A stretch of DNA of 14,203 nt, from positions 1 through 14,203 of the forward strand of contig CAWVWF010000083.1 of the NCBI GenBank assembly GCA_963933885.1. The letters run 5' to 3'. The notes under the pieces are model-generated. The model worked only from the letters and a program-made list of their open reading frames with translations, searched no databases and was not told the origin of the DNA. The stretch comes from CAWVWF01 sp963933885. GTDB lineage: Bacteria; Bacteroidota; Bacteroidia; Flavobacteriales_C; GCA-002722245. The translations under genes were made by a program, and so were the position numbers. Below, piece by piece: positions 7,158 through 13,578 of the stretch (position 1 is the stretch's first letter; every line of letters begins with the position of its first letter).

Positions 7158-8396
7158 TTAATCTTCGAACTCATTTCTCAAGATAGACACAACATTGTTG
7201 ACTGTCTCTTCTTCAAGATCTGTTCTTCTCATAAGTTCTTCAACAGTAATATCTATTACGCTTCTAGCTGTATCACAACCAATAGCCTTTAATTCCTTAA
7301 GAACCCATGCTTCAATTTCGTCAGAGAATTCATCAAGACTTACATCATCGATTTCCTCCTCAGTATCTCTATATACATCAATCTCATAATCGGTTAGTTT
7401 CCCAGCCAATTTGATATTAAATCCACCTTTACCAATTGCTAAAGAAACTTGATCAGGCTTAAGATAAACTTCCGCTTTACCTGTTTCTTTATCCAATTTA
7501 ATAGAAGTTATTTTCGCTGGACTTAATGCTCTTGATATAAACAAAGAATCATTTCCTGAGAAATTAATAACATCTATATTTTCGTTTCCTAATTCACGAA
7601 CAATTCCATGAATACGAGAACCTTTCATTCCTACACAAGCTCCAACTGGGTCAATTCTTTCATCGTAAGACTCAACAGCAACCTTCGCTCTTTCACCAGG
7701 AACACGTACAATTTTCTTAATAGTAATTAAACCATCAAAAACTTCAGGAACTTCAGCTTCGAACAAACGTTCTAAGAATACAGATGATGTTCTTGAAAGA
7801 ACAATTGAAGGATTATTATTCCTCATCTCAACCCTAAGAACTACAGCTCTTACGTTATCACCTTTTTTAAAGTAATCTGTTGGGATTTGCTCAGTTTTAG
7901 GAAGGATTAATTCATTTTCCTCATCATCTAAAATAAGAATCTCTCTTTTCCAAACCTGATAAACTTCACCAGTAACTATTGTACCAACTAATTCTTTATA
8001 CTTTTCGTAAAGATCTTCCTTTTCAATATCTAAAATTTTAGATATTAAGTTTTGACGAACGGAAAGTACAGCCCTTCTTCCAAAATCCAAAAGTTTAACT
8101 TCTTCAGAAACTTCTTCACCAACCTCAAAATCAGGCTCTATAATAATAGCATCTGGATATGAAATCTCTCTATTTTCATCTTCAACTTCACCAACTTCAA
8201 CAATTGTTCTTCTTCTCCAAATTTCTAAATCTCCCTTATCAATATTGATAATGAAGTCATAATTATCATCAGAACCGTCTTTCTTTTGAATCATGCCTCT
8301 AAAAACATCTTCCAAAATTCTCATCATCGTTTCACGATCGATGTTTTTAAATTCTTTAAATTCCTGAAATGATTCTATCAATCCAACTGTTTCCAT
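7158..8396 (-). CDS. nusA: Transcription termination/antitermination factor NusA
   Basis: A 412-residue RNA polymerase-binding factor that modulates pausing, intrinsic termination and antitermination. The N-terminal domain covers about residues 1-130, an S1 domain about 135-202, and two KH domains follow, with signature loops GMKGSRI (256-262) and IGKGGFNIKLA (321-331). The C-terminal region (about 345-412) is very acidic at first and ends in one helix-hairpin-helix-like repeat. E. coli NusA, at about 495 residues, has two C-terminal acidic repeats; the shorter form is normal outside Proteobacteria. The ATG lies 8 bp after the rimP stop codon, so the two are translated from one message. If the rimP leader hairpin acts in termination, NusA would be an obvious candidate for feedback. 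Confidence 0.98.
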   Translation of the reverse strand: METVGLIESFQEFKEFKNIDRETMMRILEDVFRGMIQKKDGSDDNYDFIINIDKGDLEIWRRRTIVEVGEVEDENREISYPDAIIIEPDFEVGEEVSEEVKLLDFGRRAVLSVRQNLISKILDIEKEDLYEKYKELVGTIVTGEVYQVWKREILILDDEENELILPKTEQIPTDYFKKGDNVRAVVLRVEMRNNNPSIVLSRTSSVFLERLFEAEVPEVFDGLITIKKIVRVPGERAKVAVESYDERIDPVGACVGMKGSRIHGIVRELGNENIDVINFSGNDSLFISRALSPAKITSIKLDKETGKAEVYLKPDQVSLAIGKGGFNIKLAGKLTDYEIDVYRDTEEEIDDVSLDEFSDEIEAWVLKELKAIGCDTARSVIDITVEELMRRTDLEEETVNNVVSILRNEFED

Positions 8397-8404
8397 CTTA
8401 ATTA

Positions 8405-8890
8405 TTATTTAAAGGAAATTATAATTTTAGTTTCTTTTATCTTTTTATCATCGTCCTCATGCTCGAAATAATATTTTTCGATCTGAGTAACTAATTCTTT
8501 TTTCTTACGACCTTCAATTCTTACTTTTTCTTCGTATTGAATTTCAAGAAGTTCGTCATTCGCAACAGTTAAAGCACCTTCATGCTTATGCCCATCCTCT
8601 GTAACAATCTTTACAGACCGTCCAACATTCTTTACATATTGTTGCTTAACTTTTAGAGGCATATCCAATCCAGCTGAAGAAACATGAAGTTCAAAATCTT
8701 CGTCTTCTCTATCTAAATTACTTTCAACACCTCTACTTATACTAACACAATCATTAATTCCAACGCCATTGAAACCGTCAAGTAAGACCGATATCTTATT
8801 ACCAGGTGCAACCTGAACATCCACGACAAATAACTCTGTCCCTTCAATTCTTGCATTAACAAGTTCCTTTATTTTAGCTTCTGAAATCAT
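8405..8890 (-). CDS. rimP: Ribosome maturation factor RimP
   Basis: A 161-residue cytoplasmic factor needed for maturation of the 30S subunit. The N-terminal domain shows LFVVDVQVAPGNKISVLLD (about 19-38) and the conserved DCVSISRGVES and EDFELHVSSAGLDMPL segments (about 47-80), which mark the family. The C-terminal Sm-like domain follows (about 83-161). The ATG at 8888-8890 is the first start codon after an in-frame stop (TGA, 8912-8914), so the start is well fixed. No Shine-Dalgarno sequence is visible, as usual for the phylum. It is the first gene of rimP-nusA-infB and is preceded by a hairpin ending only 12 nt before the start codon. Confidence 0.96.
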   Translation of the reverse strand: MISEAKIKELVNARIEGTELFVVDVQVAPGNKISVLLDGFNGVGINDCVSISRGVESNLDREDEDFELHVSSAGLDMPLKVKQQYVKNVGRSVKIVTEDGHKHEGALTVANDELLEIQYEEKVRIEGRKKKELVTQIEKYYFEHEDDDKKIKETKIIISFK

Positions 8891-8902
8891 ATGAGTAATA
8901 AA

Positions 8903-8924
8903 AGAGGGGACTCATGTCCCCTCT
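8903..8924 (-). promoter_or_regulatory. GC-rich hairpin in the rimP leader, possible attenuator
   Basis: A perfect 9-bp stem, AGAGGGGAC (8903-8911) with GTCCCCTCT (8916-8924), and a four-base loop. On the minus strand it is followed by TTTATT, giving a weak intrinsic-terminator shape. It lies between the rimP promoter (8946-8953) and the start codon at 8890, so nascent rimP-nusA-infB RNA would contain it near its 5' end. It could attenuate transcription, protect the 5' end or limit ribosome access. The structure is certain; the role is inferred. Confidence 0.6.
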
Positions 8925-8945
8925 AATTCAATTTTTAATATGGTG

Positions 8946-8953
8946 CAAATGTA
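8946..8953 (-). promoter_or_regulatory. rimP-nusA-infB promoter, -7 element
   Basis: The minus strand reads TACATTTG followed by CACC, an exact TAnnTTTG match. At the -33 spacing (19 bp upstream) the minus strand has TTTC (8973-8976), one base off TTTG, within a pyrimidine run. Transcription would start about 50 nt before the rimP ATG. Confidence 0.75.
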
Positions 8954-8986
8954 GTGATATTAATTTAATAATGAAAAAGAGTAGTG

Positions 8987-9022
8987 AAAAAATAAAAAGG
9001 CACCTCAAAAGAAGTGCCTTTT
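8987..9022 (-). terminator. Intrinsic terminator, second one downstream of tRNA-Gln
   Basis: AAAAGGCAC (8995-9003) pairs with GTGCCTTTT (9014-9022). On the minus strand it is followed by a T-rich tract (TATTTTTTC); on the plus strand the T run is shorter. Since rimP is transcribed leftwards from beyond it, the hairpin can only serve minus-strand RNA from the tRNA side or a short transcript in between. Confidence 0.75.
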
Positions 9023-9107
9023 ATCAGGACTGAATATGTAATATATGTAGATAGTTATTTTATTGACGAAGAAAATTAAAGATGGTTGCCTACTAATTTT
9101 TAGACAT

Positions 9108-9137
9108 AAAAAAAGCTCATCATAAATGATGAGCTTT
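9108..9137 (-). terminator. Rho-independent terminator of tRNA-Gln
   Basis: A perfect 12-bp inverted repeat, AAAGCTCATCAT (9112-9123) with ATGATGAGCTTT (9126-9137), followed on the minus strand by seven T. It begins three bases after the encoded CCA end of the tRNA. Confidence 0.9.
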
Positions 9138-9140
9138 AGT

Positions 9141-9214
9141 TGGTTACCTCACAGGGATTCGAACCCAGACTAACAGTACCAAAAACTGTGGTGCTACCAT
9201 TACACCATGAGGCA
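9141..9214 (-). tRNA. tRNA-Gln, anticodon UUG
   Basis: The minus strand folds as a 71-nt cloverleaf plus encoded CCA (9141-9143). Acceptor TGCCTCA pairs with TGAGGTA (one G-U at 2:71, weak U1-A72 as in Gln tRNAs), and the D stem is GTGT/GCAC with loop AATGGTA. The anticodon stem is ACAGT/ACTGT with loop TTTTGGT, giving anticodon TTG, and the variable region is TAGT. The T loop is TTCGAAT on stem CTGGG/CCCTG, which has a U-U mismatch at the second pair. The discriminator base is A. It reads CAA, and CAG by wobble. It is flanked by a near-consensus promoter and a strong terminator, so it is a single-gene unit. Confidence 0.95.
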
Positions 9215-9228
9215 ATTATTAGAGGGTG

Positions 9229-9259
9229 CAAATTTACACTTTTTTTTAAGCTTCTCAAA
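9229..9259 (-). promoter_or_regulatory. tRNA-Gln promoter with -33 and -7 elements
   Basis: The minus strand has TTTG (9256-9259), 19 bases, then TAAATTTG (9229-9236). Both Bacteroidota elements match exactly at the expected spacing. The -7 element ends 14 bp before the mature tRNA 5' end at 9214, so the 5' leader is very short. Confidence 0.85.
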
Positions 9260-9342
9260 TTTATTTTGCGTTTTTATTAATCTTTAGCTAAAAAAAAGAG
9301 TTTATCGTCTGATTTCTAGGCTAGAAATTGCTTCTTTTTTTT

Positions 9343-9350
9343 TAAATTCG
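9343..9350 (+). promoter_or_regulatory. Candidate promoter of the DUF2723-deacetylase unit, -7 element
   Basis: TAAATTCG followed by CACC differs from TAnnTTTG at one base and shares the trailing CACC with the rimP and tRNA promoters. No TTTG is found at the -33 position. It would give a leader of about 75 nt to the ATG at 9430. Confidence 0.4.
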
Positions 9351-9354
9351 CACC

Positions 9355-9418
9355 GCTTATATATATTAAATAAGCATAAGAATAGTTAAAGCTAGATTTT
9401 TCAGCTCAACTATTTTTT
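9355..9418 (+). promoter_or_regulatory. Two hairpins in the DUF2723 leader
   Basis: The first hairpin is GCTTAT (9355-9360) with ATAAGC (9370-9375). The second is AATAGTT (9381-9387) with AACTATT (9408-9414), extended inwards by AGCT/AGCT (9390-9393 with 9403-9406) across a 2:1 internal loop, and followed by TTTT. The second has a terminator-like shape and ends 15 bp before the start codon. Both stems are AT-rich, so their stability is uncertain. Confidence 0.35.
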
Positions 9419-9429
9419 AAATTTGAATT

Positions 9430-12400
9430 ATGGAAAAGAGATATTCGTTTTTAAACAATGTAGTTGGATGGTTAGTTTTACTGTTCTCTTCTTATGTTTT
9501 TATTGCTACAATCGAACCAACAGCAAGTTTTTGGGATTGTGGGGAGTTTATAGCTTCTGCAACAAAATTACAAGTTGGTCATCCACCAGGTGCACCTTTA
9601 TGGATGATTATTGCAAGAATTTTCGGTCTTTTCGCGACTGAAGTTGACGGGATCGCAGCAGCAGATAATGTTTTCTCTGCATTGTGTTCATCATTTTCAA
9701 TTCTTTTCTTATTCTGGAGTATAACTGCTTTAGCAAAGAAGATGTCTTTACAAACTGGAGATTTAACAATAGGTAAAATTACAGTAATACTTTCAAGTGG
9801 AATAGTTGGAGCAGTTGCATATACATTTTCTGATTCTTTCTGGTTCTCTGCAGTAGAAGCTGAAGTTTATGCAGCATCATCTTTATTTACAGCTTTAGTA
9901 TTTTGGTTGATTTTAAAATGGGAAGCAAACGCCCATAAAAAATATGCTGATCGCTATTTAATTCTTGTTGCTTATTTCATGGGACTTTCAATTGGAGTCC
10001 ATATATTGAATTTACTTGCACTACCCGCTTTAGTTTATGTATATTATTTCAAAAGATTCAAACCTACAACACAAGGTTTTATTTCAGCCGGAGTTATTAG
10101 TATTGTAATGCTTGGTGTTGTACAGCAAGGTATTATTTCATATACAATCCTGTTAGCTACTAAATTCGAATTATTCTTCGTGAATAGTATGGGAATGGCT
10201 TACGATTCAGGAATGTGGATCTTCTTTGCTCTTTTAACTGCAGCTATTATAGGTGGAATTATTTGGACAAAAAAGAACAACATGCCTAACCTACAAAACA
10301 CAATCTTAGGTGTTATGGTTATTCTAATTGGGTATTCTTCTTTTTCAATGATAGTTATCCGTTCTGCTGCAAATCCTCCAATGGATGAAAATAATCCTGA
10401 AAATATTTTAGCGTTACTACCATACTTGAATAGAGAACAGTATGGAGACAGGCCTCTCTTAAAGGGTCATACTTTTAATACTGCAGATGCGTTAAACGCA
10501 ACTCCAGGAGAACAGTATGTTTCCGGAAGCCCCGTGTTTTTCAGACCAGAAAATCAAGATGTTGATGAATACAAGATTGCTGACAAGCGAGAAAACCACA
10601 AGCCTAATTATGCAAAGAAGGGACAAATGTTTTTCCCTAGAATGTATAGTAGTCAAAAACATCATATTAGAGCGTACAAAACATGGTCTAATTTCAAAGG
10701 TAAAAAAGTAAAAAGAGCAAGAGTTTTTGATAGACAAGAAGGTCGTGTTAGAACTAAAACTTTAACAATACCTACTTTCTCTGAAAACATGCAATTCTTT
10801 TTCAGTTACCAAATCAATTTCATGTATTGGCGTTACTTCATGTGGAACTTCACAGGAAGACAGAATGACATCCAAGGTCATGGTAATGATCGAAAAAGTG
10901 ATATGGTACTTAAAGGAAACTGGTTAAGTGGTGTTCCATTTGTTGATGATGCACATTTAGGAAATCAGGCTACTAAACCTGAATCACTAAAACACAATGA
11001 AGGAAGAAACACTTTTTACTTCCTTCCATTAATCTTAGGAATTATTGGAATGGTATTCCATTTTGCGAGACATAGACAAGATGCATGGATTGTAATGCTT
11101 CTATTTTTTATGACAGGAATTGCTATTACAATATACCTAAACCAAACTCCATATCAACCAAGAGAAAGAGATTACGCATACGCCGGTTCCTTCTATGCTT
11201 TTGCTATTTGGATTGGACTTGGAGTTCAAGGGCTATTTAGTTTCATGACTGGTACTAAAAAAACAGAAGAAGAAATAACTGCTGAGACTGGTAAAAAAGG
11301 AATTGAAGCTAAATTAATGGCTCTTGGATTATATGAGATATCATTAACTGCATTCACTTTCTTAGTTGTAGGTGTATTAACGTTCAAAATAGGAAATGCT
11401 GAAGTGTTCGGTCTTTCATGTATATATATTGGACTTGTTATTGGTGGAGCGACAGTATTATGCTTCGCTTTAGGGAAAATATTAAAAACAGAAACAAGTA
11501 GAGCAACATTAGCTCTTTTGTTAGCTATTATAGTTCCTGGAATAATGGGAGCAGAAGGATGGGGTGATCATGACAGAAGTAATAGATACACTGCTACTGA
11601 CTTTGCTAAAAACTACCTTGATTCTTGTGATAAGAACGCTATAATATTCACTAATGGAGATAATGATACTTTCCCATTATGGTTTGTTCAAGAAGTCGAA
11701 GGTTACCGTACAGATATAAGAGTAGTAAACTTAAGTTTATTGAATACTGATTGGTACATAGATCAAATGAAGAGAAAAGCATATAAAAGTGATGCTGTTC
11801 CCTTCTCAATGACACAAGATCATTACAGACAAGGTACTCGTGATTACATATATCTAAGAAAAACTTGGGATGATGGTTTTCATGACATTAATAAAGTAAT
11901 GGACTTTGTTAAAAGTAACGATCGTAAAACTCAATTACCAACAAGCTCAAAAGAGTACATGAATTATTTGCCAACGAACAAGTTTTCAATTCCAGTTGAT
12001 AGAAATAAAGTTATTGAGAATGGAATTGTACTTCCTGAGTTTGAAAACCAAATCCCAGACAAAATAAACTGGACTATTAAAGGTGGTGCAGTTATGAAGG
12101 CAAAAATGATGATTCTTGACCTTATGGCTACTAACAATTGGGAACGTCCTGTATACTTCGCAATCACAGTAGGTAGTGAGCACTATATGAACCTGGAAGA
12201 ATACTTCCAACTTGAAGGTCTTGCATACAAAGTAACTCCAATTAAGCATAAAGCTAAATCAAGTGGAACTGGACATATCAATATAGACAAGATGTACGAT
12301 AACCTTGTAAATAAATTCCGTTGGGGTAATATGGAAAAAGAAGGTGTTTATCTTGATGAGCAAGTCATGAGAATGACAATGAATTATCAAAGTAACTTTG

Positions 12401-12873
12401 CTAGATTAGCTCGTGAATTAATTGCTAAAGGAGATAAAGTAAGAGGTGTTAAAACATTAGATAGATGCATGGAAATAATGCCTCCTAATAGAGTTCCAGT
12501 TGGTTACTCAAGTTTATTTATTGCTGATGCATATTATCAAGCAGGTGAGACTGAGAAAGCTGACAAATTAATGAATACAGTCTTAGACAAGTTTACGGGT
12601 GAGCTTGAATGGTATATCTCATTAGAAGCGCCATTTGCTGATAGAGTATCTGGAGAAGTTGAAAGAGCGTTCCAAATTATTTCTAACGCAAATTACTTTG
12701 CTGGTAAAAATTGGCAAAAAGTTAATGGAGCAGCAGGCGATAAACTAGAAAATGCAAGCCCAATATCAAAAAGGTTTGGTGCATTCTTAAATGAATTCGC
12801 TCCAGACATTGAAGACTATGGAAAACGTATCGGTCAGAGAGAACGTTATATTAATATGATGAGAGGGAGGTAA
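9430..12873 (+). CDS. DUF2723 family GT-C-like membrane protein
   Basis: A 1147-residue polytopic inner-membrane protein of a family widespread in Bacteroidota. The DUF2723 region starts at the N terminus: one helix (about 12-28), then an extracytoplasmic loop with FWDCGEF (34-40) and HPPGAP (51-56), whose acidic residues resemble the Asp/Glu pair of GT-C glycosyltransferases. Several helices follow to about residue 310, then a soluble insert (about 315-510), more helices to about 710 including the conserved RERDYAYAGSF (578-588), and a large C-terminal periplasmic part with NGDND (742-746) and a TPR-like segment (about 998-1060). The human DUF2723 protein TMEM260 is an O-mannosyltransferase, which suggests a lipid-linked-sugar transferase acting on proteins or glycans; the substrate here is unknown. 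The ATG follows an A/T-rich leader without Shine-Dalgarno. A NodB deacetylase gene begins 15 bp after its stop. Family identity is firm; activity is inferred. Confidence 0.9.
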   Translation: MEKRYSFLNNVVGWLVLLFSSYVFIATIEPTASFWDCGEFIASATKLQVGHPPGAPLWMIIARIFGLFATEVDGIAAADNVFSALCSSFSILFLFWSITALAKKMSLQTGDLTIGKITVILSSGIVGAVAYTFSDSFWFSAVEAEVYAASSLFTALVFWLILKWEANAHKKYADRYLILVAYFMGLSIGVHILNLLALPALVYVYYFKRFKPTTQGFISAGVISIVMLGVVQQGIISYTILLATKFELFFVNSMGMAYDSGMWIFFALLTAAIIGGIIWTKKNNMPNLQNTILGVMVILIGYSSFSMIVIRSAANPPMDENNPENILALLPYLNREQYGDRPLLKGHTFNTADALNATPGEQYVSGSPVFFRPENQDVDEYKIADKRENHKPNYAKKGQMFFPRMYSSQKHHIRAYKTWSNFKGKKVKRARVFDRQEGRVRTKTLTIPTFSENMQFFFSYQINFMYWRYFMWNFTGRQNDIQGHGNDRKSDMVLKGNWLSGVPFVDDAHLGNQATKPESLKHNEGRNTFYFLPLILGIIGMVFHFARHRQDAWIVMLLFFMTGIAITIYLNQTPYQPRERDYAYAGSFYAFAIWIGLGVQGLFSFMTGTKKTEEEITAETGKKGIEAKLMALGLYEISLTAFTFLVVGVLTFKIGNAEVFGLSCIYIGLVIGGATVLCFALGKILKTETSRATLALLLAIIVPGIMGAEGWGDHDRSNRYTATDFAKNYLDSCDKNAIIFTNGDNDTFPLWFVQEVEGYRTDIRVVNLSLLNTDWYIDQMKRKAYKSDAVPFSMTQDHYRQGTRDYIYLRKTWDDGFHDINKVMDFVKSNDRKTQLPTSSKEYMNYLPTNKFSIPVDRNKVIENGIVLPEFENQIPDKINWTIKGGAVMKAKMMILDLMATNNWERPVYFAITVGSEHYMNLEEYFQLEGLAYKVTPIKHKAKSSGTGHINIDKMYDNLVNKFRWGNMEKEGVYLDEQVMRMTMNYQSNFARLARELIAKGDKVRGVKTLDRCMEIMPPNRVPVGYSSLFIADAYYQAGETEKADKLMNTVLDKFTGELEWYISLEAPFADRVSGEVERAFQIISNANYFAGKNWQKVNGAAGDKLENASPISKRFGAFLNEFAPDIEDYGKRIGQRERYINMMRGR

Positions 12874-12888
12874 CTTCTTTATATAACT

Positions 12889-13521
12889 ATGAAGTACGTT
12901 TATAAAACAAGATGGTGGATGAAATGGGCTTACCCCTCATTAATTTGGGAGGTAAAGACTACTCGTAAGGAGATCTTTCTTACTTTCGATGACGGTCCTG
13001 ACCCCGAAGTTACACCTTGGGTTTTAGACCAACTAGAAAAGCACAATGCAAAAGCTACGTTCTTCTGTGTTGGTGAAAACGTAGAAAAACATCCAGAGAT
13101 TTTCAAACGAATTCAAAGTGAAGGCCACACTGTAGGAAATCATACATACAACCATAAAAATGGATGGCATACTGATTCTGAAAACTATTTAGTTAGTGTT
13201 AAGAAATGCAGTCATGTTTTCGGTTCTCATTTTTTCAGACCTCCTCATGGAAGGATTACCAAAAAGCAAATCAAAAAGATCAAGCCTAGATATAAAATTA
13301 TAATGTGGTCTTTATTGAGTGGTGACTTTGATCCAGATATCTCGGGAACTGAATGTGCATACAATACTGTCCAGTATTCAAAGCCAGGAAGTATAATTGT
13401 ATTCCACGATAGTCAGAAGAGTAAAGAGACCTTATATGAAGCGTTGCCTAAAGTACTCAATCACTTTTCAAGTACACAATGGGAAATGAATAATCTAGAT
13501 CCAATCCTACTTCTTAAATAA
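12889..13521 (+). CDS. NodB-type polysaccharide deacetylase family protein
   Basis: A 210-residue single-domain carbohydrate esterase 4 (CE4) protein predicted to remove N-acetyl groups from a polysaccharide or glycan precursor with metal help. Motif 1 is TFDDGPDP, with catalytic-base and metal Asp34/Asp35. Motif 2 is HTYNH, with metal ligands His85 and His89. Motif 3 is RPPHG (117-121), where Tyr is usual before the Gly. In the motif 4 region, GDFDPD (145-150) lacks the usual Trp. Motif 5 is VFHDS, with His173. No signal peptide or membrane helix is visible; the protein starts 30 residues before motif 1, so it is probably cytoplasmic or peripheral. Substrates could be a lipid-linked sugar intermediate. 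It lies 15 bp after the DUF2723 gene and is surely co-transcribed with it. The catalytic residues suggest it is active. Confidence 0.93.
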   Translation: MKYVYKTRWWMKWAYPSLIWEVKTTRKEIFLTFDDGPDPEVTPWVLDQLEKHNAKATFFCVGENVEKHPEIFKRIQSEGHTVGNHTYNHKNGWHTDSENYLVSVKKCSHVFGSHFFRPPHGRITKKQIKKIKPRYKIIMWSLLSGDFDPDISGTECAYNTVQYSKPGSIIVFHDSQKSKETLYEALPKVLNHFSSTQWEMNNLDPILLLK

Positions 13522-13539
13522 CAATATTCTAATACAAAT

Positions 13540-13569
13540 AAAAAAGGCTACTTTTCAGTAGCCTTTTTT
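13540..13569. terminator. Bidirectional terminator between the deacetylase gene and accC
   Basis: AAAAAAGGCTAC (13540-13551) pairs with GTAGCCTTTTTT (13558-13569) around a six-base loop. It has a T tract on both strands and sits between two convergent stop codons, 18 bp from the deacetylase gene and 9 bp from accC, so it can end transcription from either side. Confidence 0.92.
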
Positions 13570-13578
13570 GTTATATGT

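Larger units (their letters stand above)
8891..9429. other. Divergent intergenic region with tRNA-Gln
   Basis: A 539-bp stretch without protein genes. From left to right it contains the rimP leader and promoter (8891-8953), a minus-strand terminator (8987-9022), about 85 bp of unassigned AT-rich DNA, the tRNA terminator (9108-9137), tRNA-Gln (9141-9214) with its promoter (9229-9259), about 80 bp of AT-rich DNA with no element I recognise, and the promoter and structured leader of the DUF2723 gene (9343-9429). Confidence 0.85.

Noticed and set aside
9418..9425. Perfect TAnnTTTG match (TAAATTTG) just before the DUF2723 start codon
   Set aside because: It lies five bases before the ATG, so transcription would begin inside the gene, and there is no -33 element.
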